From positions 1 to 64,000 of the forward strand of contig CAZALI010000003.1 of the NCBI GenBank assembly GCA_964486215.1: DNA of 64,000 nucleotides, read 5' to 3'. Positions 44,095 through 53,232 of the stretch are shown here, in pieces. The stretch comes from RUG343 sp964486215. GTDB taxonomy: Bacteria; Bacillota_I; Bacilli_A; RF39; UBA660. How positions within the stretch are numbered: position 1 is the first letter of the stretch; each line of letters starts with the position of its first letter. Made by a program: the position numbers and the translations under genes. The notes beneath the pieces were generated by a model. That model worked only from the letters and a program-made list of their open reading frames with translations. It was not told the origin of the DNA and searched no databases.

Positions 44095-45564
44095 TTATTT
44101 TACGGTATCATATATAGCAAACATTGGTTGAATTATAGATAGTAAGATTATACCAACAATAACAGCTAAGACTACTATTAACATTGGTTCTACCATACTC
44201 TTCATTTGATCAATAATGTTTTTATGCAACATTTGGAAGTGATCAGCGACTTTTTCCATCATAGGACCTAATTGACCAGTTCTTTCACCTGTTACTATCA
44301 TTTCATAGGCTACTACTGGGAAAGCCCATTGACCTTTAAAGGCTGTTGATACTGATTCACCTTTTGCTAAGTTAGTTAAACAATTATTAATAATACCTTT
44401 ATATATTTCATTATTAGTTATTTTAGATAGTATTTCCATAGAATCAGTAATAAATACACCATGATTTATCAATGAAGCAAATGTCTTAGTAAAGTTAGCT
44501 ACTTCATTATAAATAATAATATCTTTAATTACTGGGATATGCATTAAAGTAATTTGTACTCCTCTTTTAAAACTAATAACTTTTTTCATTAATACTATGA
44601 ATATAACTACTAAAGTAATAACTGCTAATAATAATATAATCCAGTTACCAGTAATAAATTTACTTACACTTAAAATTGTTTGAGTTAGTACAGGTAACTC
44701 TGCTCCATTATCTTGGAACATACTAGAGAATTGTGGTACTAAGTAAGTAAGCATGAATATTAAAACACCAAAAGCAATTATTAATACTACTATTGGGTAT
44801 GTCATAGCTGATTTCATTTGCTTTTTAGTTTGATCAATAGCTGTATAATAATCAGCCATATCATCTAATATAGATGGTAAATCTCCTGTCATTTCAGCTG
44901 TTTTTACCATATTTATTAATAAAGATGGATATAACTTAGATTGAGATGTCATAGCATCTGACAAGTTTTCTCCTTTTAATAATTCAAATACTAATTGATT
45001 AAAGCTAGTTCTTAGATGTGGTTTTGTAGCTTGTTTAGCAAGAATAGTTACAGAATCAGCTAATGGAATACCTGACTTAATATATGTTGATAACTGAGTT
45101 AGTGAGAAAGCTAAATCTTGAGCACTTATCTTACCAAAAGTAATTTCTATATCAGTAGCTTTACGTAGTTCAACATTAACAATACGATAATGTTGTGATA
45201 CTAAGAAGTTTCTTACTTCTTCTTCTGTTTCGGCTACTAAACTACTCTTTTCTTTTTTATTCATATCGTTAAGAATAGTATATGAATATGTTTTAGTAGG
45301 TTTTTTAGCTCTACCTTTAGAATCATATTCTGTCTTAACTTCTAAATCTTCTTTATTAGATGTAGAGGCATTTGGATTAGCAGCTTTATTTAGATTTTGA
45401 GTAAATCTTTTATTTACATCTTCTTTAGATGAATCAATATTACTACTTATTAATTGACCATTACTAAATTGATTATTATTCTGAGCTGTTGTAGTATTAG
45501 CTGGTGTCGTTGTAGTATTTTGTTGCATAGTATTATTAGTTTTATTGTTAAAGAATCCTGCCAT
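44095..45564 (-). CDS. pilC: PilC/GspF-family inner-membrane platform protein
   Basis: Polytopic platform for type IV pilus or type II secretion assembly. 489 aa. An unusual, low-complexity Asn/Thr/Gln-rich N-terminus (about 1-85, e.g. NNTMQQNTTTTPANTTTAQN) precedes the family segment TYSYTILNDMNKKEKSSLVA and two T2SSF domains (LAFSLTQLSTYIKSGIPLAD; FTKTFASLINHGVFITDSME) and TMs at about 255-285, 305-330 and 458-482. The partner assembly ATPase (PilB) is not in the window. Own promoter 45592-45620; followed by pilD and dnaB. Confidence 0.92.
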   Translation of the reverse strand: MAGFFNNKTNNTMQQNTTTTPANTTTAQNNNQFSNGQLISSNIDSSKEDVNKRFTQNLNKAANPNASTSNKEDLEVKTEYDSKGRAKKPTKTYSYTILNDMNKKEKSSLVAETEEEVRNFLVSQHYRIVNVELRKATDIEITFGKISAQDLAFSLTQLSTYIKSGIPLADSVTILAKQATKPHLRTSFNQLVFELLKGENLSDAMTSQSKLYPSLLINMVKTAEMTGDLPSILDDMADYYTAIDQTKKQMKSAMTYPIVVLIIAFGVLIFMLTYLVPQFSSMFQDNGAELPVLTQTILSVSKFITGNWIILLLAVITLVVIFIVLMKKVISFKRGVQITLMHIPVIKDIIIYNEVANFTKTFASLINHGVFITDSMEILSKITNNEIYKGIINNCLTNLAKGESVSTAFKGQWAFPVVAYEMIVTGERTGQLGPMMEKVADHFQMLHKNIIDQMKSMVEPMLIVVLAVIVGIILLSIIQPMFAIYDTVK

Positions 45565-45591
45565 CTTTACACCTTCTATTCTTTCTACTTT

Positions 45592-45620
45592 AGTATATTA
45601 TATAGAAGCAAATTTATCAA
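45592..45620 (-). promoter_or_regulatory. Sigma-A promoter of pilC-pilD
   Basis: Minus strand: TTGATA (45615-45620), 17 bases, TATACT (45592-45597), about 28 bases before the ATG at 45564. Confidence 0.7.
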
Positions 45621-45644
45621 TATTAAATATTATTGTTTACATAA

Positions 45645-45675
45645 GAAAAAGAATTATATTTAATAATTCTTTTTT
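45645..45675 (-). terminator. Terminator of giant surface protein 1
   Basis: AGAATTAT / ATAATTCT stem with five-base loop, A and T runs on both sides; overlaps the stop at 45674. Nearly the same hairpin lies upstream of the gene at 50312-50345. Confidence 0.75.
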
Positions 45676-48600
45676 ATATATCTCTAAATCTATTTACTAC
45701 TACCATACTTCCCACACTACTTAGTAATAATAATATATATGGAAATATATCAAATAATAAACCTGTTGGTGTAGTACTACTTAATGTATCAGTAAATGTA
45801 GAAGTAATATCTGTACCACTAAATGTACCAGAATCATTTGTCTTAGTTAGAGTATAACTTCCATTATCTTGGGTAATTGTATAAGTATAACCTGTTGGGA
45901 AGTATATATCTATATACTGATTATGATGTAGAGTAAATGTTGCATTTCCAGAACTGAATGTTAAGTTACCAGACTTAGATCCTGTATAAGCATATGTTCC
46001 AGATATACCTGTACCACTATTTTTAACATTTATCGTAAAAGTAAATTCCTTTAAAGCATCTGCTTGATTACCTTTTACAGTTTCAGTAATAGTTAGTTTT
46101 GTTCTCAACCAGTGGGCATATAAAGTACCATTAGCTGTGAAGTTAGTATTGGAAGCAGATGAGGTTAATTTACCTGATGAATTAATGTACTGAGTACCTC
46201 CAGTTGCGCTAGTATAATATCCTCCAAATGCATAACCTGTTTTAGTTGGAATTGTTATACCATTCGCACTAGTAGTCATTTGATTTGTACAACTACTCTC
46301 TAAATAATATCCTGTAGCATATTTTTCGTAGATAGCTGTACTACCTGCTGTTGTTGCCGACTGATTATCTAAGCTTATAGTATATATATTTGGCGTCCAT
46401 TTAGCATACAAGGTAGCATTTTGTCCTGTCATTGTCCAACTATTATATGTAGTTGATGGTGTTAAAGTACTAGTATTTTTAACAATTACATTTCCTACGT
46501 ATCCTGGGAAGACAGATCCACTATCATAGCTAGTAGCATTTGCTTCAGCTCCTACATAAAGGTTAGCTGTAGAGTGATAATTTATAGTATCAGTTTTTGA
46601 GCTTGTTCCTACAACTGAGCCATCATAATAAGCAGTTACCGTACTTCCATTATAAACTAAGTCAAAGTCATGCCATCCTGGACTAATATTATTAACTCCC
46701 CAGTTTTGGCCTGTGCTTATTATAACATAACTTGTTCCTACCATAAGATAATAGGAAAGGGTTTTGGCAGTTCCACCTTCAAAGACTATTTCATAGCCTC
46801 CACTTTCAGTACTTGAAAGTATGGCAATTGATGAACTTGTATTATTAAGTGTTGACCAATCTGGCATATAAGCAGAGGCATGGATGGATATAACATCTGT
46901 ATAATTATATTCTCTACCCATATTAATAACATTAGATCCTGTTCCATTAATATTGGCATACCAACCTTTAAAACTATAGCCAGTTCTTGTTGGAGTCGGT
47001 AAATCTGTTAGCGTCTGTCCATAAGTTTTAGTCATAGATGTTGGACTAACAGTTCCGCCATTAGCATTAAATGTCAAAGTATAATCAGTATTTTCATATT
47101 GAGCATATAATGTTTGATTAGTTGTAGTTGCCCATGCGGAAGTTGTAGTATAGCCTGATACTGCTGTTCCAGTGAATGATCCATCGGCATTTAGTACTTT
47201 TGTTCCTCCAGAAGAGGCAGTATACCAACCTTCTAATTGTTTTTGACTTGGAGGAGTTACTGTAGGAATTGATCCAACCGTTGTGTTACGTATTCCTGTA
47301 TATACTCCTGTAGAGCCAGTTTTTGTATATACTGTTCCTCCTCCACTTCCTCCATTAGCATTAAAAGTAAGTGTGGCATTGTTTATATAAAAGTTAACTG
47401 TCGTTGAGCCACTATAATAGGAATTCGTTGTATTGTTATAAGCATTAGTATTTGTAATAGTTATGGAAGCAGTACCTATATTTGTGTTGGACGAACATGA
47501 ATATGTATATTCTGTATTATTCGTTAAAGTAGTTGATCCATCTTTTACTGTTGGTGTTGGACAATGAGAGTTTCCATCGTATACATAGCTTGTTGGAGAT
47601 AGTGTTATTGCCAAAGACGAAGCTGCCTTTGTCCAATGTGCATATAAAGTAACATTAGATGTGCCTAAATATACTTGATTGTTTCCTGACCAATATGATG
47701 CGCCGTGATCTGATGCTGTTCTGTGAGCCCAAGCATCATTAAAAGCTGGGTAATAATATAAACTAGTATCTGGAAAACTGTCTGTGCTAGACATAACACT
47801 TTTCCAGCCTGATCCTGTATATCTATCCAAGCTATAGTAAAACTCAGAGTTACCATCACCCCACTCACGAGTATAGAGCTCAGCATAGTAATATGAACCG
47901 TTATAGTATCCCAAGCCATATTCTTCTGTTCCAGTACAATTATCATATACTCCACCACAACTCATTGTAGTATATGGCAAATCAGCAGTACTAGTAGAAG
48001 GATGGGCTGTATTAGACCAATATGAATTGTTGGATGTAGGAGCTCCTGTATTAGTGAAAACTTGTGTACCACTTGGTAATGAATCATACCAACCACCAAA
48101 AGTATATCCATCTCTAGTTGCTGTTGGAATAGCACCTTGAGTATCGTTCCTAATGCCAGTAAATGAAAGATTAGTTCCCTGTCTTAAATATTGGGGACTA
48201 GTCCCACTTATTGTTCCACTATTAGCGTTAAAAGTTGCTGTAACATTATTTACTGTTACTTCGATATCCGCGGTAGTTGACGATGTTATAGTAGACGATG
48301 TCCCCCCACCAGAACTTGACACATACACTCGACATGAGTACCACCTTTGGCCAATATATGACGAAGTATTTATTGTTTTTGTAGCTGTGGATGTTGGTTC
48401 TGTCCAATTTGATGGTGTTCCACCATCACTCGTAGCATATCCAAATGAATAGTATTTGACAACTTCTGTATATGATGTCGTTGTAGCACATGTAAGTGTT
48501 GGATTGGCTTCACCAAATATTTTGTTAGTTGCTCCAGTTATTGTAGGTGTGGCTGGGTTGTTCACAGTCCAATGTGCATAAAGAGTTAAATTAGATGTTC

Positions 48601-50245
48601 CTTTCCAGACACTTGTTCCAGTATGTTCTTGAGCATATGAATATGATGGCAACGATGAAGATAATTCATTACTAATAGTTGCTGTCGTACCAGAAATAGA
48701 TATAGAGAATATCCAAGATGATGCTCTACCATATAGAGTATTATTATATACTGTGAGTATTCCATCTTTAAGTGTATCTCCAGTAGATGTTAATTTTGTC
48801 CAAGTACCGCCACTATACCTAAATAAGTCTCTTCTAGTCAACGTATTATCTCCACTATCATAATCATATGATGCTAAAGCATATACATAATTGTCATGAT
48901 ATACCATACTTATTACTTCATCATATGTTGAATGTTGAACTAATAATGAGTTCCCTAGTGCTGTATATGCTGGCCCATTACCATTGCCATCCCAATAGCT
49001 ACTACTATTAACTGCTCTGCCATATTCATCAAAAACTTGGGTGCCACCAGATGAAGACGTATACCAACCATCAAAAGTATGGCCAGTTCTTGTAGGTATT
49101 CCTGGCATATTATTTAAAAGCGAATCATATGTTACTGTTTTGGTGCTTGTGCTTGTTGTATTTTGAAATGTTCCATACCGTGGATTAAATGTTATTGTAT
49201 AATCATTTGGTTCATAATCAGCATAAAGTGTTACGGAATTATCAGCACCTGCTATACTTTTACCAACTGCGGCTGCAAAGCTTTGACCTGTATGTGAAAC
49301 AGTAGCATCTATAAGCGTTCCTGTGGCACTATCTATATGCCATTTATTATTTCCGTGATATCCTGTCTTTTGAAGTCCATACGTTCCATTACCTGATGGG
49401 TTAGTATCAGCTACTCCATCAGAATATGTGGTGAAATAATTAAGCGTTGAAGAACCTAAACTTTGATTAGTAACTGCTGCTCCTGCTTGAGTATCATATG
49501 TTGCTCCATTACCATTATAGTTTACTGTTATTTTTGTTTGGGCATACGTCATATTAAAAGACTGAGAGCCATTAGCATATACCTCTAAATTATTAGTTTT
49601 TAGTCTAATTGCTGCTATATTCATTGAAAAATAACAGTTCTTTGTAGCTCCACCTTGGGCATAGTTAGCTAGAGTTTTATCTCCACCTGTGCCAGATGCC
49701 GTGTAGCAGACGTAGTGTGGAACTTCATCATATGAAGATGAATGCGCACGAGACGTTAATTTTTGACCTGCTGCGACTGTAATACTAACTGGTATATTTT
49801 TTAAATAAATATAGTGAGTTTCGTTTGTTGTACCATCTCCCCTAACTTTACTTGTGGCATAACTTGTAGCTGATTTATCCGCTACTGTGACATTTGTTCC
49901 ACTACCAGTTTCTTTGGCAATACTTATTTTTACGTTTTTGCTATTATCAGTGTAGCTATCCCATACAGCAGTGGTTGTACTAGCTCCCGTACTAGACGGA
50001 GCTGTTGCCCAAGTTCCTGTTAGTCTATATTTATTGGTAGTTCCAGCATAATCAGTTACTTGAATCCAACCATATCCTGTTTCGTATAATCTATTAGAGG
50101 AGACAGTTGGTACTGAGGCAGCATATGCAGGATTTGCTATGGTATATGTGAAGGCAGAAATTGAAGCAACTAAAAACATAGCTAAAAATAATTTTAACTT
50201 TGTTAGTTCTTTATAAATAAATTTTTGACTATATCTAGTCTTCAA
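45674..50245 (-). CDS. Giant surface protein 1: B-repeat scaffold with inserted domains
   Basis: 1523 aa, TTG start (50245) behind AAGGTAG; the first in-frame Met falls inside the signal peptide. Signal peptide 1-43 (LFLAMFLVASISAFTYTIAN, ending AYA|A). An N-terminal domain (about 45-230) with two Cys (HYVCYTASG; KNCYFSMN) follows. Then about five Listeria-Bacteroides/InlB B-type repeats (x-TFN-x-x-G-GT ... GYTF-GWY ... NLTLYAHW). In three of them a domain is inserted before the last strand: a kelch-like segment (about 425-540), the Tyr/Trp module shared with 18379 (about 760-850) and a LamG/ConA-like segment (about 1110-1265, with GWHDFDLVYNGSTVTAYYDG). An MBG-like Ig domain (YVYDGNSHCPTPTVKDGSTT) is also present. 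C-terminal Spy0128/DUF7601-like domain (TETVKGNQADALKEFTFTIN), then TPTGLLFDIFPYILLLLSSV and RFRDI. Likely adhesin; ligand unknown. Confidence 0.88.
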   Translation of the reverse strand: MKTRYSQKFIYKELTKLKLFLAMFLVASISAFTYTIANPAYAASVPTVSSNRLYETGYGWIQVTDYAGTTNKYRLTGTWATAPSSTGASTTTAVWDSYTDNSKNVKISIAKETGSGTNVTVADKSATSYATSKVRGDGTTNETHYIYLKNIPVSITVAAGQKLTSRAHSSSYDEVPHYVCYTASGTGGDKTLANYAQGGATKNCYFSMNIAAIRLKTNNLEVYANGSQSFNMTYAQTKITVNYNGNGATYDTQAGAAVTNQSLGSSTLNYFTTYSDGVADTNPSGNGTYGLQKTGYHGNNKWHIDSATGTLIDATVSHTGQSFAAAVGKSIAGADNSVTLYADYEPNDYTITFNPRYGTFQNTTSTSTKTVTYDSLLNNMPGIPTRTGHTFDGWYTSSSGGTQVFDEYGRAVNSSSYWDGNGNGPAYTALGNSLLVQHSTYDEVISMVYHDNYVYALASYDYDSGDNTLTRRDLFRYSGGTWTKLTSTGDTLKDGILTVYNNTLYGRASSWIFSISISGTTATISNELSSSLPSYSYAQEHTGTSVWKGTSNLTLYAHWTVNNPATPTITGATNKIFGEANPTLTCATTTSYTEVVKYYSFGYATSDGGTPSNWTEPTSTATKTINTSSYIGQRWYSCRVYVSSSGGGTSSTITSSTTADIEVTVNNVTATFNANSGTISGTSPQYLRQGTNLSFTGIRNDTQGAIPTATRDGYTFGGWYDSLPSGTQVFTNTGAPTSNNSYWSNTAHPSTSTADLPYTTMSCGGVYDNCTGTEEYGLGYYNGSYYYAELYTREWGDGNSEFYYSLDRYTGSGWKSVMSSTDSFPDTSLYYYPAFNDAWAHRTASDHGASYWSGNNQVYLGTSNVTLYAHWTKAASSLAITLSPTSYVYDGNSHCPTPTVKDGSTTLTNNTEYTYSCSSNTNIGTASITITNTNAYNNTTNSYYSGSTTVNFYINNATLTFNANGGSGGGTVYTKTGSTGVYTGIRNTTVGSIPTVTPPSQKQLEGWYTASSGGTKVLNADGSFTGTAVSGYTTTSAWATTTNQTLYAQYENTDYTLTFNANGGTVSPTSMTKTYGQTLTDLPTPTRTGYSFKGWYANINGTGSNVINMGREYNYTDVISIHASAYMPDWSTLNNTSSSIAILSSTESGGYEIVFEGGTAKTLSYYLMVGTSYVIISTGQNWGVNNISPGWHDFDLVYNGSTVTAYYDGSVVGTSSKTDTINYHSTANLYVGAEANATSYDSGSVFPGYVGNVIVKNTSTLTPSTTYNSWTMTGQNATLYAKWTPNIYTISLDNQSATTAGSTAIYEKYATGYYLESSCTNQMTTSANGITIPTKTGYAFGGYYTSATGGTQYINSSGKLTSSASNTNFTANGTLYAHWLRTKLTITETVKGNQADALKEFTFTINVKNSGTGISGTYAYTGSKSGNLTFSSGNATFTLHHNQYIDIYFPTGYTYTITQDNGSYTLTKTNDSGTFSGTDITSTFTDTLSSTTPTGLLFDIFPYILLLLSSVGSMVVVNRFRDI
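46251..46324. repeat. 74-bp block identical to 59103-59176
   Basis: This stretch of surface protein gene 1 is base-for-base the same as 59103-59176 in surface protein gene 2, with further shorter matches on both sides (e.g. 46205-46229 and 59057-59081). It encodes the CTNQMTTSANGITIPTKTGY part of the last B-repeat. Confidence 0.85.
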
Positions 50246-50280
50246 TTTATCTACCTTCTATCCTATAATATTCCAATTTT

Positions 50281-50309
50281 ATTATATTAAAATTTTTCTT
50301 GTCTTTCAA
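50281..50309 (-). promoter_or_regulatory. Sigma-A promoter of giant surface protein 1
   Basis: Minus strand: TTGAAA (50304-50309), 17 bases, TATAAT (50281-50286), 36 bases before the TTG start. Confidence 0.75.
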
Positions 50310-50311
50310 TA

Positions 50312-50345
50312 GAAAAAAAGAATTATATTTCTATAATTCTTTTTA
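50312..50345 (-). terminator. Terminator of the gene at 50362
   Basis: AAAGAATTATA / TATAATTCTTT 11-bp stem with four-base loop and a run of T on the minus strand. Confidence 0.8.
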
Positions 50346-50361
50346 TATTTAATAGATTTTA

Positions 50362-50946
50362 TTACTCATTTTGAACATAGTTTAAATTAGTAGTTAATGT
50401 TATAGTAGCATCTTCTTCTGGTAAGAATTCTTGTTCTACATCTTCTTTGTATTCTACTTTTACATTTAATCTTGCTGTTACATTAGTTGCTAATAATATT
50501 GGAGGATTTAGAGTAATATTACCATTACCAAAATCTTCATATGCTACATTATTTTTATTAGGATTGTAAGTCATTTCAATATCCATATATTTTGATTGAG
50601 CTTCTGTTAATACTGTTGTTGTTACTGTATTTAATTGTGCTGGCAATGTACCATCATTAATTATATCTACATAGTATTCATATTTATCTCCTGGCTCTTG
50701 TAGTGTTACAGAGTATGTCAACATTGTATTATTTAAACTTACACTGTCTGCTGTTACACTATTTTCTCTTATATGATATGAGTCTTGAACAAAATGAACA
50801 CTCCACTTACTTCCTTTAAATGTAGCTGCTCCATTAATATTTAATGTTCTAGAATAAACAGCAAATCCTATAGACATAAGTAATATAACTATTATTAAAG
50901 CTACAATTACTACATTTTGTTTATCAAATTTTTCTTGGGTTTTCAT
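50362..50946 (-). CDS. Signal-anchored surface protein, beta-rich
   Basis: 194 aa. Basic N-terminus, one TM/signal (about 13-33, VIVALIIVILLMSIGFAVYS), then SRTLNINGAATFKGSKWSVH, an opening I recognise from a widespread group of small secreted proteins of uncultured Bacillota. The rest is beta-strand-like (KYEYYVDIINDGTLPAQLN; NVTARLNVKVEYKEDVEQEF), suggestive of an Ig-like or TasA/camelysin-like fold, but without a SipW-type motif that I can point to. Own promoter at 50976-51003 and terminator. Lies directly upstream of giant surface protein 1. Confidence 0.65.
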   Translation of the reverse strand: MKTQEKFDKQNVVIVALIIVILLMSIGFAVYSRTLNINGAATFKGSKWSVHFVQDSYHIRENSVTADSVSLNNTMLTYSVTLQEPGDKYEYYVDIINDGTLPAQLNTVTTTVLTEAQSKYMDIEMTYNPNKNNVAYEDFGNGNITLNPPILLATNVTARLNVKVEYKEDVEQEFLPEEDATITLTTNLNYVQNE

Positions 50947-50975
50947 ATGACCACTTCTTTCTATCTTATAAATTC

Positions 50976-51003
50976 ATTATAACATTTATTTTATTTTTGT
51001 AAA
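50976..51003 (-). promoter_or_regulatory. Sigma-A promoter of the 50946 gene
   Basis: Minus strand: TTTACA (50998-51003), 16 bases, TATAAT (50976-50981). Confidence 0.7.
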
Positions 51004-51004
51004 T

Positions 51005-51027
51005 TAAAAAAGGCATTATTTGCCTTT
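51005..51027 (-). terminator. Terminator of queA-tgt
   Basis: AAAGGCA / TGCCTTT stem (51009-51027) with five-base loop, followed by T residues on the minus strand. Confidence 0.8.
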
Positions 51028-52134
51028 ATATCTGTCTAGAAATTGTTTCTTAAATTCTAGAATATTATCATTTTTAATAGACTCTCTTATATCTTCTGTT
51101 AATTTTATTAAGAATCTAATATTATGTATAGAAAGAAGTCTTCCTCCTAATGATTCATTAGTAGTAATTAAGTGACGTATATAAGCTTTAGTATAATTCT
51201 TGCATGTATAGCAGTCGCATTCTTCATCTATAGGAGACATGTCTTCTTTGTATTTAGCATTGTGTAAATTTATTTTTCCATCTGGAGTAAAAGCTTGTCC
51301 ATGACGAGCAATACGTGTTGGTATAACACAGTCAAAGATATCTACTCCTCTTATTACTCCTTCTAGAATATCATCTGGTTCTCCTACTCCCATAAGATAA
51401 CGTACTTTATCTTCTGGTAGATATGGTGTAGAGTAATCTATTTCTTTATACATATCTTCTTTTGATTCATCGTCGTTGGCTACTCCTCCAATACTATAAC
51501 CATCAAAGTTCATTTTTACTGTTTCTTCAGCAGAGAATTTTCTTAAGTCTTCAAAATATCCACCTTGAACTATACCAAATAGAGCTTGTCTTGGATTAGA
51601 GTGTACTTTCTTACCTCTTGCTGCCCAACGAAGAGTACGCTCCACACTATTTTTCATATATTCATAACTAGCTGAAGCTGGAGGGCATTCATCAAAAGAC
51701 ATAGCTATATCACTATCTAATTTATTTTGGATTTCAATAGACTTTTCAGGAGTTAATAATAACTTTTTACCATCAATATGGCTTCTAAAATTTACTCCTT
51801 CTTCAGTAATATCTTTTTTATTTCTAGCAAGTGAGAATACTTGATATCCACCACTATCAGTTAGAATTGGTCCATTCCAATTCATAAATTTATGTAGTCC
51901 ACCACAGTGATCTACAGTGTCTTCCCCTGGCCTTAACCATAAGTGATAAGTATTCGATAATATAATACCAGCATTTACATCTTTTAACTCTTCAGGAGTT
52001 AGAGATTTTACTGTAGCACGTGTTCCAACTGGCATAAACATAGGAGTATCATATTCTCCGTAATTAGTCTTTATTTTACCTAGACGAGCTTTAGTATTTT
52101 TTTCAGTTTTTAATAATTTATATTCTATTTTCAT
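51016..52134 (-). CDS. tgt: tRNA-guanine transglycosylase
   Basis: Exchanges G34 of GUN tRNAs for preQ1 in queuosine synthesis. 372 aa. Active-site motifs: TDSGGYQVFSLA (catalytic Asp), MSFDECPPASASYEYM, GIVQGGYFEDLR, SIGGVANDDES and DIFDCVIPTRIARHGQ. Zinc site CDCYTCKNYTKAY with the downstream His in LLSIHNIRF. Starts eight bases after queA. No preQ1 synthesis genes in the window. Confidence 0.97.
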   Translation of the reverse strand: MKIEYKLLKTEKNTKARLGKIKTNYGEYDTPMFMPVGTRATVKSLTPEELKDVNAGIILSNTYHLWLRPGEDTVDHCGGLHKFMNWNGPILTDSGGYQVFSLARNKKDITEEGVNFRSHIDGKKLLLTPEKSIEIQNKLDSDIAMSFDECPPASASYEYMKNSVERTLRWAARGKKVHSNPRQALFGIVQGGYFEDLRKFSAEETVKMNFDGYSIGGVANDDESKEDMYKEIDYSTPYLPEDKVRYLMGVGEPDDILEGVIRGVDIFDCVIPTRIARHGQAFTPDGKINLHNAKYKEDMSPIDEECDCYTCKNYTKAYIRHLITTNESLGGRLLSIHNIRFLIKLTEDIRESIKNDNILEFKKQFLDRYKGK

Positions 52135-52142
52135 AAGTACTC

Positions 52143-53168
52143 CTATTTAATAAACATAGCATCTCCAAAAGAGAAGAATCTATATTCATTTTCTATCGCA
52201 ATCTTATAGGCATTTAGTATATTTTCTCTACCAGCTAAAGCTGATACTAACATTACTAGTGTTGACTTTGGTAGATGGAAATTTGTGATTAATTTATCAA
52301 CTGATTTAAATTCATAACCTGGATAAATAAATATATCAGTCCAACCACTACATTCTCTATATTCATTATACTTAGTCATAATAGTTTCTAGAGTTCTTGT
52401 GGATGTTGTACCTACAGCTATAATATTATGACCAGTTTCTTTAGTTTTCTTTAGAACTTCAGCTACTTCTTTAGTCATAGAATAATATTCACTATGCATT
52501 TTATGATCTTCTATTTTATCTACTTTTACTGGTCTAAATGTACCTATACCAACATGTAGTGTTATATAACAAATATTTATTCCTTTATCTTCTATTTCTT
52601 TTAACAGTTCCTTCGTAAAATGAAGTCCTGCAGTAGGTGCAGCAGCACTACCTACTTCTTTAGCATATACTGTTTGATACATATCTTGATCTTCTAATTC
52701 TTCATGTATATATGGAGGAAGTGGCATAGTACCTAATTCATCTAATATCTCTAAGAATATTCCTTCATAAGTAAAAGTAAATACTCTTATACCTTCATCC
52801 TTTTCTTCAATACATTTTGCCATCAATTTACCATTACCAAAAGATACAACTGTACCAACTTTTATTCTACGAGCTGGTTTTACTAAACATTCCCAGTCAT
52901 TATCTTTAGTATTCTTTAATAATAGTACTTCTATTACTGCTTTAGTATCAATCTTTTCTCCAATTAATCTAGCAGGAAGTACTTTAGTATCATTTAAGAC
53001 TAAAGTATCACCTGGTTCTAAGTAATCTATTATATCTTTAAATATCTTATGTTCTACTTCTCCAGTTTTCTTATCTAATACTAATAATTTAGAAGCATCT
53101 CTTTCTTCTAGAGGAGTTTGAGCAATTAATCTTTCTGGTAAATCATAATCAAAATCTGAAATTTCCAT
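52143..53168 (-). CDS. queA: S-adenosylmethionine:tRNA ribosyltransferase-isomerase
   Basis: Converts preQ1-tRNA to epoxyqueuosine-tRNA using the ribosyl group of SAM; next step after Tgt. 341 aa. Family marks: FDYDLPERLIAQTPLEERDA at the N-terminus, GDTLVLNDTKVLPARLIGEK, AAPTAGLHFTKELL, ITLHVGIGTFRPVK and TNFHLPKSTLVMLVSAL. RBS GGAAGTGAT; extended -10 at 53191-53199. Confidence 0.97.
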   Translation of the reverse strand: MEISDFDYDLPERLIAQTPLEERDASKLLVLDKKTGEVEHKIFKDIIDYLEPGDTLVLNDTKVLPARLIGEKIDTKAVIEVLLLKNTKDNDWECLVKPARRIKVGTVVSFGNGKLMAKCIEEKDEGIRVFTFTYEGIFLEILDELGTMPLPPYIHEELEDQDMYQTVYAKEVGSAAAPTAGLHFTKELLKEIEDKGINICYITLHVGIGTFRPVKVDKIEDHKMHSEYYSMTKEVAEVLKKTKETGHNIIAVGTTSTRTLETIMTKYNEYRECSGWTDIFIYPGYEFKSVDKLITNFHLPKSTLVMLVSALAGRENILNAYKIAIENEYRFFSFGDAMFIK

Positions 53169-53190
53169 AGTATCACTTCCAAACGCTATA

Positions 53191-53199
53191 ATTATAACA
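53191..53199 (-). promoter_or_regulatory. Extended -10 promoter of queA-tgt
   Basis: TGT-TATAAT on the minus strand 23 bases before the ATG; it begins within the T-tail of the terminator of the lipoprotein gene. Confidence 0.5.
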
Positions 53200-53232
53200 A
53201 AAAAGAAATAGTTTTTAAAGTACTATTTCTTT
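53199..53232 (-). terminator. Terminator of the lipoprotein gene
   Basis: AAAGAAATAGT / ACTATTTCTTT 11-bp stem (53202-53232), T run on the minus strand. Confidence 0.8.

Noticed and set aside
47665..47958. Overlapping minus-strand ORF inside giant gene 1 (and similar frames at 59658-59855 and 18372-18563)
   Set aside because: They are alternative frames of repetitive Ser/Thr/Gly coding sequence, without ribosome sites or recognisable protein features.
45674..50245. Diversity-generating retroelement acting on the inserted modules
   Set aside because: No reverse transcriptase and no template/variable repeat pair with A-specific differences was seen in the window.
53169..53222. preQ1 riboswitch upstream of queA
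   Set aside because: The gap is about 54 bp, already holds a terminator and a -10 element, and shows no preQ1 aptamer-like pattern.
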